From: Deltaproteobacteria bacterium UBA6930
GTDB taxonomy: Bacteria > Myxococcota_A > UBA9160 > UBA6930
Assembly (NCBI GenBank): GCA_002450755.1
Contig: DKAI01000126.1
Location: forward strand, 1-6,442
Length of the DNA: 6,442 bases
Direction: 5' to 3'
Shown here: piece after piece, positions 5,894 to 6,442 of the stretch
How positions within the stretch are numbered: the first letter of the stretch is position 1
Layout of the letters: each line of letters begins with the position of its first letter
Notes under the pieces: model-generated
The model's input: only the letters and a program-made list of their open reading frames with translations
What the model was told of the DNA's origin: nothing
Databases searched by the model: none
Translations under genes and position numbers: made by a program

Positions 5894-6442
5894 ACGAAGT
5901 TCAATTATCAAACGGAAAACTCGAGAGACAGATATCGAAATATCATTCGAAATTGAGGGGACTGGAATATACGAGATTGAGACCGGAATTCCGTTCTTTA
6001 ATCATATGCTCGAATCATTCTCGAAACACGGGCTTTTTGATTTAACGATCAAAGCAAGTGGGGATCTGGAAGTAGATCTTCATCATACTATCGAGGATGT
6101 TGGAATTGTTTTAGGTCAAGCAATCAGACAGTCATTAGATAGTTCCGAAAGTATTCGACGATACGGATTTTTTGTTCTGCCAATGGCAGACGCTCGAGTT
6201 GATATCGCATTGGATGTGTCTAACAGACCTTTCTTGGTTTACAAAGTAGATTTGGAGAACACTCGAGTTGGCGGATTTGATGTGAGTCTTATTGAGGATT
6301 TTTTAGGAGCGTTGGCCCAGCACGCTGGACTAGATCTGCATGTAGGACTTGTTTACGGGAAGAGTCCTCATCACGTAGCAGAGGCAATTTTCAAGGGATT
6401 TGCAAAGGCGCTTCGCGAAGCTCTCGAGATTGATCCTAGAGG
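5886..6442 (+). CDS. hisB: Imidazoleglycerol-phosphate dehydratase, 3' end missing
   Basis: IGPD removes water from imidazoleglycerol phosphate to give imidazoleacetol phosphate, the sixth step of histidine synthesis; it is a manganese enzyme that assembles as 24 subunits. The window holds 185 codons and ends in DPR, so only roughly the last dozen residues (usually including a PSTKG or PSSKG loop) are missing. Visible motifs are KTRET (11-15), PFFNHML (36-42), DLHHTIEDVG (64-73), SNRP (112-115), and SPHHVAEAIFKG (160-171). Manganese ligand candidates are His40, His66, His67, Glu70, His162, His163 and Glu166. Asp138 sits where E. coli and plant IGPD have His and Bacillus has Glu, from recalled alignment. 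There is no N-terminal histidinol-phosphatase domain, so this is the monofunctional form and not the E. coli-type fusion. It overlaps hisD by eight bases. Confidence 0.96.
   Translation, partial: MSERSSIIKRKTRETDIEISFEIEGTGIYEIETGIPFFNHMLESFSKHGLFDLTIKASGDLEVDLHHTIEDVGIVLGQAIRQSLDSSESIRRYGFFVLPMADARVDIALDVSNRPFLVYKVDLENTRVGGFDVSLIEDFLGALAQHAGLDLHVGLVYGKSPHHVAEAIFKGFAKALREALEIDPR

Overview
The window is a plus-strand block of bacterial housekeeping genes, all intact except where the window edges cut the first and last. In order: the 3' part of a PgeF/YfiH-family (multicopper polyphenol oxidase or purine nucleoside phosphorylase-like) gene; a 297-base gap rich in inverted repeats; rho (transcription termination factor); a 174-base gap with another hairpin; prfA (peptide chain release factor 1); prmC (release factor glutamine methyltransferase); hisD (histidinol dehydrogenase); and the 5' part of hisB (imidazoleglycerol-phosphate dehydratase).

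The organism is a bacterium with moderate GC content. Rho is very close to the E. coli type across its RNA-binding and ATPase domains, but it carries an extra N-terminal Ser/Arg/Gly-rich tail of about 60 residues and starts with TTG. The order rho, prfA, prmC, then his genes resembles clusters known from Geobacter-like deltaproteobacteria, where rpmE normally follows rho and murA and hisG normally lie between prmC and hisD. Those three genes are absent here. A deltaproteobacterial or related Gram-negative lineage is therefore my best guess, but it is an inference from gene order and not a firm assignment.

From prfA to hisB the genes are packed like an operon. prfA and prmC overlap by four bases, prmC and hisD are two bases apart, and hisD and hisB overlap by eight bases. 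Each downstream gene has a Shine-Dalgarno sequence inside the end of the gene before it. PrmC methylates the GGQ glutamine of the release factor encoded directly upstream, so enzyme and substrate are made from the same message. Rho ends transcripts and RF1 ends translation, so the first half of the block is about termination and the second about histidine synthesis.

I find no mobile element, CRISPR array, tRNA, rRNA or defence system. The parts not explained by standard annotation are the two gaps. The gap before rho holds several GC-rich hairpins, including two copies of GGACTC that compete for one GAGTCC, and an 18-codon upstream ORF with its own ribosome binding site that overlaps the rho start. 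The gap before prfA holds an 8-bp stem just upstream of a weakly placed Shine-Dalgarno. These could be regulatory RNA elements, but nothing in the window proves it.
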